From assembly GCF_009389715.1 (NCBI RefSeq), contig NC_052409.1, positions 5,631,775 through 5,695,774 of the forward strand: 64,000 bases of DNA, given 5' to 3'. The notes under the pieces are model-generated. The model had not been told where the DNA came from, did no database searches, and saw only the letters and a list, made by a program, of their open reading frames with translations. The translations under genes were made by a program, and so were the position numbers. This DNA is from Phoenix dactylifera (Eukaryota > Streptophyta > Magnoliopsida > Arecales > Arecaceae). Positions 49,176 through 61,400 of the stretch are shown here, in pieces; positions within the stretch are counted from its first letter, which is position 1; each line of letters starts with the position of its first letter.

Positions 49176-52110
49176 AAGCAGGAGCCTTTTACATGAATGT
49201 GCGACACCTCATGTTGATTTTTGTTAGCAAGATAACAAGGTTGGGATTTTATATATAAAATCAACTAGTGGCCAATACCAATAAAATTCATTATGCTATC
49301 AAAACATTGTATATGATGTAGGCATGTGTCCATTTGATATAGTGGATTTGACGTACCATGTAAGCAAGTCTAGCTATACATATTGCAACCGTGGTACATA
49401 TTCAATTTGATTATACGAGATAACTGTCTTTCTAGGTTAAATTTGTTTATATATGGCTAGCTTAGGTCGCTCCTTTTGAGAGCAAGTCGGCTTAGGTCAT
49501 TTTTACCAAGAAGGAACTTTAGTTTATGGACTAACTTAAATTTTAGAATATTTTGTTTTTATCATCATAATTTTGTTTAGTCCAATGATTCTCGAGATCA
49601 AAGGCATTGAATCAAATTAATCTATGGGTCGATTGGAGTTTACTTAATCTACATGGATGATTAGACCTCTGGCTTTGAATAAATAAATCTTGTTTTGTTA
49701 CAAGTAGAAAGTCTTATCTCAACCTTATCTTATCGACATCGAGTTGCTAGATCCTCCATCAAGGAGAGATCGATCCATGGAAAACAGTATATAACAACTT
49801 ATATAGCCTCTTTCCACCAACATGGTGCTAGATTTTATAAGCTAATGTTTTGAGACATTAATGATGTAGGAAATAATATCTGATACATGATTACATGCTC
49901 TATCCTTCCATTCATGAAACCATAATGATATACATGGGCACAAAATATGGTACAAAATATACTATGGATCCTCACAGCATCGTTGCTAACTCAAGTCACA
50001 CTCTTTTCCTTTAACATGCACATTAGCTAACCCTCTGACACCAACTTTGATGATGGATCCATTGATGATGCGCCCACAGTGATACCATGATAAATGCTAA
50101 AAGCTAAAATGCTAGAAGGCTCATCTTCTAGTGGTCTTCTTTCAAATCTTCTCCTCTTATGATATCGACATTCCTATGCAATTATATGACTTTGCTACCG
50201 TCGCTTCAAGGACTCCATGAGAAGACACCAAGAGTACAACATGGTGTCATTACCCCTTCCACCTCTAATATACCAACTTTCTAAACAAGAGAACAAAATA
50301 AATCCAATGAAATAGTTAATTGTTCCAAAAGCTATGTTTTGGTTTATATGATTTAATCGATCATCATTTTTGATTTTAGCTTATTCAGAAACTTGATTTT
50401 AGTTTACTAAAGTTAAACTTCTATATTTTTAATCAATTAATATCTTTTTGATATTTTGTTTGATAGCCATTTGCCACTAATAGTCATGAACAATTTTTTT
50501 TGTCTATGACCATTTGTGTGAAAAATTCTAAGAAGCATTAGATATTCATTTTTCATGTGTATCCATGACTATTAACCAATTTGCCTGCGCTATGAGCAGC
50601 TGTTGTACCAAAAAAAAAAAAAAAAAAAGTGTGCTTGCACTGCATTTTCTTGAAATCTTCCATCCAACTGTGAATCGAGCATGGCATCCCCTGGAGATCC
50701 TACCAAGTGGCACTTCCTTATTGGCAGGAAGCCATTTCTTTAGAATAACTTTGCCAATAAAAAGGAAGCGTATACAAACCGGACTCTCTCTCCCTTCTCC
50801 TTTTCCAAAGTAACAAGCTCAAAATTTTCCCTTTTGAACAACTTTTTAATTATTTCCCTTCCCACGTTACCGTTGAGGAATGAGCCCTCGTGCCCTCGGC
50901 TCTTCCTAGCGTTGTTAGGAAGCGTGACGCAACCGCCGAAGCTGGTGAAACTGTTGATTCCGACTCGTAATTCGACTGCCTAATCTCCTCAACTCGTCAG
51001 CCATCGGGAAGCAAGTTGAGAGGTAGCCAAAACAGCCATTTCAAAAGGTCAATTTTCGAGTCTTAAGTTTAGAGTCCTCTAAGGTTGTTGGTCTAAGGTA
51101 TTATCACCGTGGGTTGCGTTCTCACGTGTTGGATGGTGCGCGGTCAAACGGTGGACGGCGACCGAGAATTTGTACGCGGTCTTCTTATGAGTATTTTCTC
51201 CAATGTCCGGCACAATAGAGGGGTTAGAAAACACCTTGTAGAAAATTTTAGAAAAAAACACCTTAGATTAGACTGATGTAGGGAAAAAGACCGAGTAACC
51301 CCTCCCTCCCTCTGCCCCATTTGGCAGAGTTGGTATCAAACTTCAGCACAAAAGGCTAAATTTATGTTGTTCAAACTTGGCTGGTAGCGAAGTGCCGAAG
51401 CTCGCCTGCATAAAAGCCTAAAAATAATGAAAATGACAATTAGCATAATTATCTCGTATATTAATTTCTTCGCTTGCAGCAATAGTTGATGTAAGAATAA
51501 AAATAGATTAAATCATATACACTATTTTTCAAAAAATAATATTTATTAAAATATATATCCAATGATATCATAAGATAAGGTTGACTTGAATTTAAACTAA
51601 AAATCATTTAACACTAAACGCAGTCTAACTTCTTTTATAATAGAAAGATAGATAAGTAAAGATATAGATGTATGGATGCTAGATGGCTTTGATGAAGTCA
51701 AATCTATTCAGTGATTTTTGTCGGGAATGATCAAACTAATACTATGATTTTAATTCCAAACCGCTCCTATCTTTTTTTTCCTTAAACCTTATGGATTCGG
51801 TGTCTCTGAATCAGAACAACCTTAAAGTAAAACTAAACTTCCAGGGCTGGTAGGTACATGGACCGGGTCGTAGCTTCGAGAACACAATCCTGACCCGTCC
51901 GAGTTGAGCCATCTTCGTGCTCCTCACCAAATCCTCCGGCAAAGATTAGATGCAGACGTAAAAAATTTAGCCGGTGGATCCACGCCAGAGGTATTCATGT
52001 CATCATCGAGTTTCGATCAGCAATCTATCAGAAAATTTAAAAAAAAAAAAAAAAAAATCTAGGACAAAGGCGTCAGACGGCGGCGACAAACGTCAAAGGA
52101 CGGGTATTCT

Positions 52111-52115
<5 letters not shown>

Positions 52116-52150
<35 letters not shown>
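52116..52150. repeat. (CT)n microsatellite in the 5' region of the DUF630/DUF632 gene
   Basis: About 17 CT dinucleotides lie some 360 bases before the ATG. Pyrimidine-rich CT tracts are common in plant promoters and 5' UTRs, so a regulatory role is possible but unproven. Confidence 0.85.
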
Positions 52151-52153
<3 letters not shown>

Positions 52154-52509
52154 AAAAATACTTCTTTTTTTTTTCTTCTTTCCCTCGCCTTTTGATATCA
52201 TCGACGACGTCGCCCTGGTTTTTGTCCCCCTTGTTCGCAACCCCCTCCCACGCTAACCCCACTTCTTTCTTCCCCGCATCGCGACGACGCTCTCCTCGCT
52301 GGCGCGCAAAAGCGAATACCACCAAGATTCCTCCTCCTCCTTCTTTCCCCCCTTGCCTCTCCTCTCCCCAAACCACCCTAGATCCGATCTAATCTCTCGT
52401 TTCCTTCGGTGCTTAGTCGGATGAACATCCTTTCTCTCCATGATGCGATGATCTGTTCTCGACTACCTTGTTCTCTTGGTTTTTCTTGATCTCGTTCTGT
52501 TTTGATGTG

Positions 52510-55500
52510 ATGGGTTGTGCAGGGTCGAAGCTCGAGGATTCGGAGGCGGTCGTGCTGTGCCGCGACCGCACTCTGCTGCTCGCCGATGCCATCCGCCACC
52601 GCTACGCTCTTGCGGATGCGCACGCGGCATACTGCCGCTCCCTCCGCTCCGTCGGCGCCGCCCTCCACAGCTTCCTCCACGGCGGCCACGGGGTCCCTCC
52701 AGGCTCCCCCATCCTTCCCCTCCCCGCGCACCGCAAGGGAGACCCCCTCCCCCCTCTCTCCGCCTCCCCTCCCCGGCCGCCATCTCCGCCGCCGGCGGCC
52801 ACTCCCACTCGCGCTCCCACTCCGGCTCCCACATCCACTTCCGCTCCTCCGAGGAGAACTCCGATGAAGACGAGGATTTCCATCTCCACTCGGACGGATC
52901 GTCTCCGGTCCACCTCCACCCTGACGACGCGCCGGGCCCCACCCTCGTCAACGTCAGCTACGCCCGCAACCATTCCTCCACCACCCCCTCCATCTCCTAC
53001 GAGCAGCGGCCGCAGAGCACCGAGGCCGTCCACTTCGGCTCCGCCGAGCCCCCCTCCTCTGCCTACCCTTACTATGGCTACCCCTATCCCCCTTCCACTC
53101 CAAACTTTTACCCTTACCCTGACTCTTATCCGAGCTATGGTGGGACGGGTGGCTTCTTTGGATCTTCATCTCCTCCTCCCAACATTCCGCCACCCGCCGC
53201 CCCGGCAGGCATGGCTTCTCCCTCCTCTTCTAAGGCGCCGCCGCCTCCCCCTTCGCCGCCCAGGACCTCCACTTGGGACTTCCTCAACCCCTTCGAGGCC
53301 TACGAGGATAAGTACTATGCTCCCTATACCCCCAGCCGGAGCTCGAGGGATGTCAGAGAGGAGGAAGGGATCCCCGATCTAGAGGACGAGGAGCACGAGG
53401 TTGTCAAGGAAGCCTACGGTGACCAAAAGTCTGTGGCCTCCACCTCTGCTGCTGCTGCTGCGGGAGAATACTCTTCTAAGGCTGCTGCTGCGGCGGCGAA
53501 AATGGATGGCATCGGCGATGTTGAGGCAGGTCTTCATCGCACGTCGAAGTCAGGGGAGGGTAGCAGTGGTGGTAGTTCTGAGCATGAGGTCCCTGTGGTG
53601 GAGAAGAATGTAGTGGCCGACGAGGTTCAGCGGCCAGAGGAACAGCGAAATGTGGCCGACTTTCCTCCTCCCAGGCGGTATCATGATGTTTCCGAGGTTG
53701 TGCAGGAGATTAAGACCCAGTTTGATAGGGCGTCCCAGTCGGCCGATGAGGTCTCCAAAATGCTTGAAGTAGGAAAGCTCCCATATCACCAGAAGAATTC
53801 TGTTTATAAAGGTGATGGAAACAAGTTCTTTTCTTTTCTTTTTTTCTCTGTTCAAGTGTCCTGTTTGGTGCAAATTTTGAATTTTTTTCAATAAATTGTT
53901 ACTGGAAGCAGTGTCAGTCATGATGGTTTGTGGGCTTCCGCCGTCTACTTCTAACAATGAGAGTTTATTGGAATTTGAAGAGGATAAGGCAATGCGCTGT
54001 GGAAATCTTTCATCGACGTTGCAGAAGTTGTACATGTGGGAGCAGAAGCTCCTCAACGAAGTCGAGGTAATTTTACGAACTTGTGGGTGTCTTGATGATG
54101 CTGCTGCGTGCTGATTTTTGTTTTGTATGGAGGTTTATCCTTTGACAGAAGCATCCATATGTGTAACTAGGTCAATAATTATTGATTTCATAACCATATA
54201 GCTTGGGGTGAATAGTCACCAATTCTGAAGATTCAGGGGGCTTGCATTTATTATTATTTTCCTTTCTTTGGATCGTGCTCATATAAGTAAGTTGTTAGCT
54301 GTCAGAATTTTTGGCTTCTGTATGATAATTAGTTATAGTGTTATAATCATATTTAACTAGTTGTACTTGGTCCTATGCATTTCTTCAGAAAATTAAAGGC
54401 CACAAATAGATTCTTTTCTTTTGTCGCTTTTCAATTGTTTTTTTAGCAACAAAATGACCTGATGGCTTATCTTCATGTAGAAAGACAGGTTGGGTGTTGG
54501 GAATTTTTGTCACCTAGTTGTTTTCCTATCACCTTCTTTCCTCAAATATCGGAGTATAATGCTATTAAATTGATATCAATTCAATGTTTTGCATCATACT
54601 GTTTTGATGACATATTTCTACTTTTGTCGTATGTTTAGTTTGTTCCAAGGTTTTCATCTCAGCTAATATATCAGTGACAGTATCGGTCGCTCACTTTATA
54701 AGACATGTAAAATATTGGGCACTCTTATCTCGGCTATTATAAACTGATATATGCTGAAATGTCATGAGATAGGATATTCGCATATTAGCCGACATTTCCT
54801 TCGCATTGTTCCTACGCCATTGATCTTTTCACGGATTGGAAGGAAGACTGGATCCTTGTCATGATGATTGGTTGGTGGGAGATGGAGTCATCAGTGATTA
54901 CATCCTTGTCATCTGGCTTGGAGAAGAGGGCTGAGGCGATGAAATGCAGCACTTGGGCAAGTGTAGGCTGCTTTCTCAATAAGTGTGAATTTGAGATGAT
55001 GTACATTGGCAATGATGGTAGAGGACAGCAGGCTTACCATGGTCAGTGAAGGAGGGTTCTGACATGAGGGGAAGAGAATCAGGAGATAGAAGGGCCACCT
55101 ATTGAGAGGTCAGATCGATCGATGTTTTAAAGGAGGTGGGATATTTTTGATGGGGCATCAACTATGTTGCTGGTGGATGGTGTGCTGTGGCCGAGAGAGG
55201 ATTTGGGGTTCGGACTAGGAGAAGAAAATGGGAGAAGAGAGATTTATCACTAAAGGACATAATCAAAATATAAAAGGAAGGTTAACAGTGCTTTTACCTT
55301 GTTGGATGATTTCTCTGTTTTTCGGTTTGCCAATCCCTAAATATCACGACGTCTCTATAAATCTTAGCCTTCAGAATAATCTTTCACTTTCCTTCTGAGC
55401 TGAGATAAACCGATAACTTAGTTCATCTTGATGTTGCATTGGGACTGTGATAACAGAGATTAACTGATGTATTCGCTCTTTAAAACCTTATCTTGAAGCA

Positions 55501-58500
55501 TACCAAACTCAAGCAACTCCATAACACTTTGGGAAAAAGTTAAATTTGCGTGCACACCCTGCAACGAAGGGTCTTTATATTTCCTATTTAGGACATGCTT
55601 ATTGACTGTTTGAGGTTGATGGTGTTTTTGCAGGGAAACAGTTTCTTCTTGCTTTATTTATTGTCTTTGCATATTACTAACTTTAATTTATGTTCACTTG
55701 CTTCTGCAGGCTGAAGAAAAGATGCGAGCACTTTATGATAGGAAATGCGAACAACTGAAACGCCTGAGTGAAAGGGGTGAGGAGCCTCACAAGCTTGAGG
55801 CAATTCAAATTTTGATCAGGAAGTTATCTACAAAGATAAGAATGGCGATTCAGATTGTTGACTCTATCTCAAATAAGATCGGTAAGCTGAGGGATGATGA
55901 ATTGTGGCCTCAGATTAGTGAGCTTATCCAAGGGTATGTGATTTACTATATGTTCCATTAAGTTTTATGTCTGCATTTAGATGTAAGCATAAATACCAAC
56001 ATTATACTGTCATGCTCCCATATTTTAGCCTTTGTGGATCTGGAGTCTCCACATGTGAGTTTTAAGCCAATTGCCCGAGTTTTGATTATAAATGCACTCT
56101 TCTTTTGGGAAATATGCTCCTTTCAGTTGCTCTCTAAAAATGGCTATGAAAGAGAGAAGTTCGCAAGCCTAAACCGGGAGTAAATTTTTGAAAATGTTTT
56201 CAGAACAATCATCATTGATTGGGTAGCAGCCATCCATCTAATACTCCCTCTTGAGTAAACTGCAAGGTTTCCATCCTCTAGAATTAACCATCTGCATTGC
56301 ATGGGTCGACCACTAGTGTAATGTAGGTTAAAAATTAGTTTTCTTCTCTCATCACTGGAACACACACACAAACACACGTGTTCTCCTTTAGCCTGCATTC
56401 TTGACGGATGGAGGGAGGTCCGGTTGATGACAATTGTGAGTCTCAGATATGTAAGGCCATATTCTAGCAATTGTTGCTAAAATTCATGGCTTGTACTGTG
56501 ATTTTTTCTTTTTTTTAATTTAAAGCCTCAATTTGTCAGTGAAACGTTAAATTACCTTTTACCTCATCTCAACTAATATTTGATAATGCAAATTATAACA
56601 CTTTTCCTTCATTAATTACTAAAAAAGACAAGCTTGATTATTCAATAGTTTACAACTGTACAATGTGAAAAATGCAAACTCTTGGGATGTCCATTATCAA
56701 TCCATAGTAGATGTGCAATCATATCTCATATGATCTCACATGAGAAAGGAAGTTAAGACTCCAAAGATAGTGAATCTAAGAAAGGAATGATGTTTTCATT
56801 AGCCAAGATCTTGGCCATCTCATTGGGTAGCCAAGATCGACATGAGCCAAAATCTTGATTTATCCTGGCTGATATGGAAGGTAGGAAAGTTTAGAAGGAA
56901 CCGAGATTTTCTAAGCTTTTGGCTGATATTTTTGGATGAAGATATCAAAATCTCAGCCAATATGGTGAATCCAAGATTAGAGAGTTATGGCTTTGACTTA
57001 GTAGTTAAAGCTGAGGTTTTTGTCTAGGCGGAGGTCCTGGCGAAGATCTGGGTTTGTATTAGTATCGAGAACCCCCTAATAACTACACAATAAGTTGGGT
57101 CAAAATATCTCATTCCGTATAAAATTTAGAAATTCCGAGATATTTGTTGATATAATACAAGGTTATTAGCCTTTTTTTTAATCACCCTTTTATCTTTTTA
57201 AATAGATATTTTGATGAAAAATTTTAAAATTAATGTGTTAACATAGTTGCTAATATTGAGTTTGCCATATCAATTAAGATCTCGATATCTCGTTCCTAAG
57301 ATGTCAACCAAGATCTCAGAATATCTTAGTTTCCATAATTACTTTCTTTCCATATTGATCGAGATAAACCAAGATCTCTGTTCATCTTGGTCTTGATCCA
57401 CTATTGAGATGTCTGAGATCTTAAGCTTACAAATTTTGAGAAATATTGGCTGCTCTGTTTATATTGGCTGATATCTTGGAATTAATCAGTTTGTATTGGC
57501 CAAGATATTGGAGGCTGAGATTTTCTATATCTTGCATCAAGGTTGTTACTTTAAATTTTCCTTGCACATAGATCCTTTACAACATCATGGACACGTCTCA
57601 ACCAAATTTTTTTTGACATGTTGTGCACCTGCACGTAAGCAGTAGATAGTTCACTAAACAGATGTATTGAAGACTAGTTCGAGGAAGTGACATTGCCGAA
57701 GAGCTGATATCAATTAGTTTTTTTATGAACAAAAAATTTAGCAAATATTAGCTGGTAGCAATCCGTTTTTTGATGTACAAAAAATTTAGCAAACATTTGC
57801 AAAGATATTAACAAACAAATGAACAGACATGCCATCATCATTAAAGAGTATGAAAAAATTAACATTAATATTTCAAGATTGTGAATAAATATCAGTCCAT
57901 CCCTTAAAAAGGAATAAATATCAGTTCCATTTTAACATTAAAGAAGAATGTAAAAAATAAGCAAAGAGAATCACGGAAGAATGTGTGGCAACTTTTATGA
58001 CTATCACAGACAGATTAGTTGCTTTACTTCACCAGACTTGAATTTTTTTTCCTGACTCGTGGGACTATAGGATATGCTCTAGTAAGAAACAGATGGATTT
58101 TTTCTTTTTTTTAAAAAAACTCTGAAGCACAAACTTGTTGTTCCCTCAGATACACTAGAGGGACCTGCATTTTCCTTGCCTGGGACTTTTAATTCTTCAG
58201 CTTGGTCATGCTTCCAATTCAGGTAGCATGCATCTTTTTTTTTTTAACTGATGCCGTCAATGCCTGCTTGCTAGATCGACATGTCTTATGGGGTTATCAC
58301 TTCTATTTTTTTCTTAATCAACTGATGTCATGCTTAATATCAAATTTATTTAACTACCTTGGACCTTTATACTTTTGGTGTGTGCATGCATGTTGTTGTG
58401 GATTTTTAAGTCTTTCTGAACAGAAAAACATTCAATTGCTCTCATCTGGTTTGCAGTGGCCTTTGCTGTTACTAGCAAGTATGATGAGCTTTAACCAGAT

Positions 58501-59281
58501 AAATGCTTAATTTAGATGAAAATAATTTTACAGGTTAATGAGCATGTGGAGAGTTATGTTAGAATGCCATCATATTCAGTGTCAAGCTGTATCAGAAGCT
58601 AAAAACCTAGATTCTATTGTATCTAGTGGAAAGCTTAATGATGCTCAAATGGAAGCAACCAAGCAGCTAGAGCTGGAGCTGCTGGAATGGGTTGGCAATT
58701 TCTTTGCCTGGGTTTGTGCCCAGAGAAGCTTCGTCAAAGCTTTGAACGGTTGGCTTGTAAAAGGTCTTCATTATGTGCCTGAAGTAACAGATGATGGAGT
58801 TCCACCCTTTTCTCCTGGAAGGCTAGGTGCGCCTCCTGTGTTTGTCATCTGTAATTGCTGGTCACAAACTATGGATAGGATATCCGAAGCAGAAGTAGTT
58901 GAGGCTATGAAGGCTTTCTCCACTAATGTTCTTCACCTCTGGGAACAGCACAAGCTTGAACAGCGCCAGAGGTTGATGGCAAACAGAGATATGGATAGGT
59001 CACTTAGGAACATGGAAAGGGATGAACAGCGAATGCACAAGGCAATGGAAGCGCAAAACAAGAAGTTAATTCTCATCTCCAGTCAGAATGGTGTAGCCTT
59101 ATCTGGAGGAATGCATCAGGGCCCAGCTTCTGAAGTTAGTAATCTGCAGTTAAGTTTGAAACAAATCTTTGAAGCTATGAAAAATTTTACATCTAGCTCC
59201 ATGAAAGCATATGAGGAACTCAACTTGCGTTCTGAGGAAGAGAAACAAAGGTTGGCTAGAGAGAATGTTAAAGTTTCATAG
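52510..59281 (+). CDS. DUF630/DUF632 protein (NRG2/REL2-like), 4 exons with an apparent frameshift in exon 1
   Basis: Exons are 52510-53811, 53912-54066, 55710-55933 and 58534-59281; the stop is at 59279-59281. The N-terminus MGCAGSKLEDSEAVVLCRDR is the DUF630 start, with Gly-2 and Cys-3 as likely myristoylation and palmitoylation sites. Then come Pro-rich and acidic linkers (PVHLHPDDAPG, STWDFLNPFEAYED, EEGIPDLEDEEHEVV) and DUF632 from about residue 390. DUF632 blocks are VVQEIKTQFDRASQSADEVS, GNLSSTLQKLYMWEQKL, AEEKMRALYDRKCEQLKRL, MRMW-type LMSMWRVMLECHHIQ, PFSPGRLGAPPVFVICNCWS and SSMKAYEELNLRSEEEKQRL. The two halves of exon 1 are in different frames: the change falls in a C-rich run at about 52740-52785 and needs one extra base. 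Corrected length would be about 809 residues. Related proteins act in nitrate signalling (NRG2) and leaf rolling (REL2); the role here is inferred. Confidence 0.88.
54067..55709 (+). other. Intron of the DUF630/DUF632 gene
   Basis: A 1.6-kb intron between the second and third coding exons. Around 54660-54790 it has self-complementary words (ctgatatatg, gctaatatatcag, ttagccgaca) like those in the next intron. No other content was seen. Confidence 0.5.
55934..58533 (+). other. Intron of the DUF630/DUF632 gene with a palindrome-rich patch
   Basis: A 2.6-kb intron. From about 56760 to 57540 it is packed with variants of 'ccaagatctcgg', 'gatatcttgg' and 'ggctgatat' in both orientations, indicating a degenerate self-complementary repeat. 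The rest is AT-rich. Confidence 0.5.
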
Positions 59282-59989
59282 GTTCATGCAAGACTTGTGG
59301 TCAAATTTCATTATTGTGCATCCAGTCTGTAACTCTGTTTCCATGGTGAATACAACCAATTATGTGAGGGAAGTGTTTGAAAGGAACACTAACGGATGCC
59401 TGCTAAGGTATGGAATCCCGCGGGTGGAGCTAATTGGCCTCTAAATCTCTTGTCCACTAAGGTGAGGGGGAACATCTTTTTGATGATGCCTGCTATCCAA
59501 TTCAAAGAGCTAGTGATGGCTAATATTGTCTTTGGTGATAAAAGCCATTTTGTCAGCAACGATGCAAAGCTTCTTTGTAACTATTTTAGTGCATCATGAA
59601 GCTATTTCTTGGTCCTTGTACCATTAGGTGTGGAATGCACCACATCATGAATCAAGCTTATGCCAGTGCATCATGGTGACTGGCTTCTGACATGAAATGC
59701 CACCATCGAGCAACTGTTTTCACCAAAATTGCAAATGCCAATCTGCTACATTGGTAGAGAACTGGGAAGAATGAAGCAACGAGGTAAGAGCCAAAGACAA
59801 TTTTCAGATTCTGGTATAGTGGGTAAAGAGGAGGTGAAGAAAATTTAGAGAGGATTCTCTTTGATGATATCATATTGCTGGCGTCTTATTGTCAGGGATT
59901 CTTGATACTAGATATAAATTAAATAACTGTTTGCTGCTGCCCGCAAGCAATCAACCATTTTATTGATCTCAAAAGTTAGTTCTGCCTGC

Positions 59990-60330
59990 TGTTGCATTGG
60001 AGGTCTATCTCTGGATTGAGAATCTGGATTTTTTTTTTGTTTGTTGAGCAACTGATAAAGAGAGCATATATCATCTGTCCATGAGCATGTACAGATATTT
60101 GACAATCAGTATCAGCCTTGGGAAATGGCTTCTGCCTGAGACCAATGAGCCACTCGTAGACATTGATCCAAACATAAGTTCTTGTACTGCCGCATTTGGA
60201 GGTCTATTGCTGGATTGAGGATCTAGTAATTTCATTGTGAAACAAGGCAGAAGAAGTCATATCAGCAATCATGTGCACTCGTAGATATTTGCAGGTCGGT
60301 ATCAGGCTTGGTAAATGGTTGGTATACAGC
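59990..60330. repeat. Diverged direct duplication, offset about 199 bp
   Basis: The phrases ggaggtctatYKctggattgagRatct, catgtRYaYtcgtagatattt-like agatattt, cRgtatcaggctt-like gtatcagSctt and aatggYt occur twice in the same order, starting near 59990 and 60189. Confidence 0.65.
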
Positions 60331-60984
60331 ATGTAGAGAATGAACTCAAGTATGTCTAAAATGCGGTCAAGCAGCGAATGCAATTGTGGAGCACATTGGA
60401 TGAATTGGCTGACTTGGAGGTTCCCTGATAAGAGTGGCTGCCTGCTCTTATTGTTGCTTGAAAGGTGAAATCCACTTCATCAGGAGAGAGGCTAAACCAG
60501 TTGGATGCTTATTTTTTGTAGAATAGATCTGAAATATCCAATATGTTGAGGAGAAGGGCAAGGCGACTGATTTGAGGCCACTCTTCAGTTGACATGTTGA
60601 TCCTAGATGCTCTCAAAAGAATGACTCATTCCCATTTTAACAAAATGGCTGTTCCTGCGCCCCGTCTCGGTATGACAACTGCGAGAAGAAAAGAAAATAA
60701 GGTCGACATATTTGTAAATTATTAGCTCTATGCAACAATTCATTCTTTCAGATTGTTAAATTCATATAAATCAGCCTTGTGCATTCAGTTATTAATTACA
60801 TAAATTATCAGTTTACGCTAGAATGAGTTTCTTGATGAATCTACCGCCTTCGTTCGCTCAAACTTTTGCCCTTGTCTTGGTCGAGTTCTCTGTGGAAAAC
60901 TGTACTAAGTTACGAAGGTTTTGACCCTGGTTGATGTGCGCTGAGCTACTTTCTGCTTGTACATCTGCCTTTCAAACTCTATAA

Positions 60985-61400
60985 GAGCTCGTTTCGTTTG
61001 CGGGAAGCATTTTTCCGAATACGATTCCTGAAAAGTAGATTTTTGTAAAGAGAATGTCTGGAAAAGTATTTTTGGCATGTGTGGTTGACCATGAAAAAAT
61101 GACAGATTTTTAGAGTGTTTATGTTTGGTTGACAATCCACTTTCTTGAAAAAGTTATGTATAATTTCTATTATACTCTTAATAAAAATTAGATCCTTAAT
61201 GCTTTGGATCAAATAAGGGTAGCTGAAGTATCTTTTTGGGAAAAAATAAAAATGTTTCGATATCCGGATCACGAGAAAGTAACTTTTTCATGTTTCTCAT
61301 GGAAAAGATTTTTTCATGAAACATAGAAATCATATTTTCATGGGAATATAATTTTTCCGTCTCTTTTTTTTTTTAAAACTCCAACCAAACAAAAGGTATC
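60985..61400. mobile_element. Possible MITE with weak terminal inverted repeats
   Basis: The left end GAGCTCGTTTCGTTTG and the right end CCAACCAAACAAAAGG are roughly complementary, and the interior is AT-rich with 'catgggaatat' and 'ttttcatg' words in both orientations. No target duplication was confirmed. Low-confidence call. Confidence 0.3.

Larger units (their letters stand above)
41094..52115. other. Gene-poor 11-kb region with repeats
   Basis: No host gene can be supported here. It contains a MITE at 44154-44442, the RNase H-derived repeat array at 46149-46850, a fragment at about 49090-49175 related to the LTR internal region at 2.6 kb, and AT-rich DNA. The stretch at about 50800-51250 is less AT-rich, with single-copy appearance, but has no recognised content. 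Open frames such as 42159-42455 and 45913-46215 show no domain. Confidence 0.5.

Noticed and set aside
52378-53033. Long antisense frames in the first exon of the DUF630/DUF632 gene
   Set aside because: They are shadows caused by very high GC; none shows a domain.
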